Positions 5,030 to 5,256 of a DNA stretch of 5,256 nt are shown here, in pieces. The position numbers and the translations under genes were made by a program. The notes under the pieces are model-generated. The model did not search any database, was not told the DNA's origin, and saw only the letters and a list, made by a program, of their open reading frames with translations. Position 1 is the first letter of the stretch. Each line of letters starts with the position of its first letter. Source of the stretch: Chloroflexota bacterium (lineage in GTDB: Bacteria > Chloroflexota > Dehalococcoidia > SHYB01 > JACPQI01); NCBI GenBank assembly GCA_016190545.1, contig JACPQI010000131.1:1-5256 (forward strand), in the 5' to 3' direction.

Positions 5030-5256
5030 ATGCCCCAGAGACAAGAATATCTGACAAAAGAAGGCCTGTCCAAAATCGAGGCGGAGCTGAAGCGGCTGCG
5101 CGAGGTCGAGCGGCCGGAAGTTGCCGACCGGATTCAGCGCTCCAAGGAGCTGGGCGGCACCCCCAACAACGCCGAGTACGACGCCGCCAAGGCCGAACAG
5201 GCTATCATTGAAGGCCGCATCATTGAGTTGGAGGCCATCCTCACCAACGCCTCCAT
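5030..5256 (+). CDS. greA: GreA-family transcription factor, N-terminal 75 residues, acidic tip residues missing
   Basis: The fragment covers most of the N-terminal coiled-coil finger: YLTKEGLSKIEAEL at 7-20, RPEVADRIQRSKE at 28-40, the tip GGTPNNAEYDAAK at 42-54, then EGRIIELEAIL. GreA inserts this finger through the RNA polymerase secondary channel and stimulates cleavage of backtracked RNA. Aligned without gaps to E. coli GreA (GDLKENAEY), the two catalytic acidic residues D41 and E44 are replaced by Gly43 and Asn46, while NAEY is kept. The protein may therefore bind polymerase without the usual cleavage activity, as with Gfh-type factors, or use other residues. The C-terminal FKBP-like domain lies beyond the window. 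Upstream are a strong promoter, a leader hairpin and a good Shine-Dalgarno. Family membership is secure; classical GreA function is not. Confidence 0.93.
   Translation, partial: MPQRQEYLTKEGLSKIEAELKRLREVERPEVADRIQRSKELGGTPNNAEYDAAKAEQAIIEGRIIELEAILTNAS

Noticed and set aside
4993..5211. GTG-started frame overlapping the greA 5' end
   Set aside because: It is out of frame with greA, begins inside the leader hairpin, and becomes Arg/Gly/Ala-rich opposite the conserved GreA codons.

Overview
The window is a compact housekeeping block from a moderately GC-rich bacterium. Protein signatures suggest Chloroflexota, perhaps a Dehalococcoidia/SAR202-type lineage. The hints are a small b-subunit/DivIVA-like coiled-coil protein directly after rsmD-coaD, and the GGT..NAEYDAAK form of GreA. 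This assignment comes from remembered family resemblance, not a search. No mobile element, CRISPR array, tRNA or rRNA is visible, and no dedicated defence or biosynthetic system was found.

Layout. From about 4550 down to 1, five genes read leftward on the minus strand: rsmD (16S rRNA m2G966 methyltransferase), coaD (phosphopantetheine adenylyltransferase), a hendecad-repeat coiled-coil protein, polA (DNA polymerase I with an intact proofreading site) and the start of fpg/mutM (8-oxoguanine glycosylase, cut by the window edge). rsmD and coaD overlap by 4 nt. coaD overlaps or abuts the coiled-coil gene. polA and fpg are 3 nt apart. A long hairpin separates the first three genes from polA-fpg, and polA has its own perfect TATAAT box, so there are probably two transcription units. 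On the right, two genes read rightward: a 78-codon ORF resembling the second half of a winged helix, and the 5' part of a greA-family gene with its own promoter and a structured leader.

How the genes relate. polA and fpg form a base-excision-repair pair: Fpg removes oxidised bases and Pol I fills the gap. rsmD and coaD are a common bacterial gene pair with no shared pathway. The GreA-like protein would act in the secondary channel of RNA polymerase.

Points of most interest: (1) a 25-bp uninterrupted hairpin after the coiled-coil gene whose seven imperfect pairs are all G-U on the minus strand and all A-C on the plus strand; (2) a probable AUC start codon for the coiled-coil gene, placed 6 nt after a perfect AAGGAGG; (3) a GreA-family protein lacking both catalytic acidic tip residues; (4) a greA leader hairpin with an in-frame AUG in its loop; (5) a polA start positioned for a leaderless mRNA.
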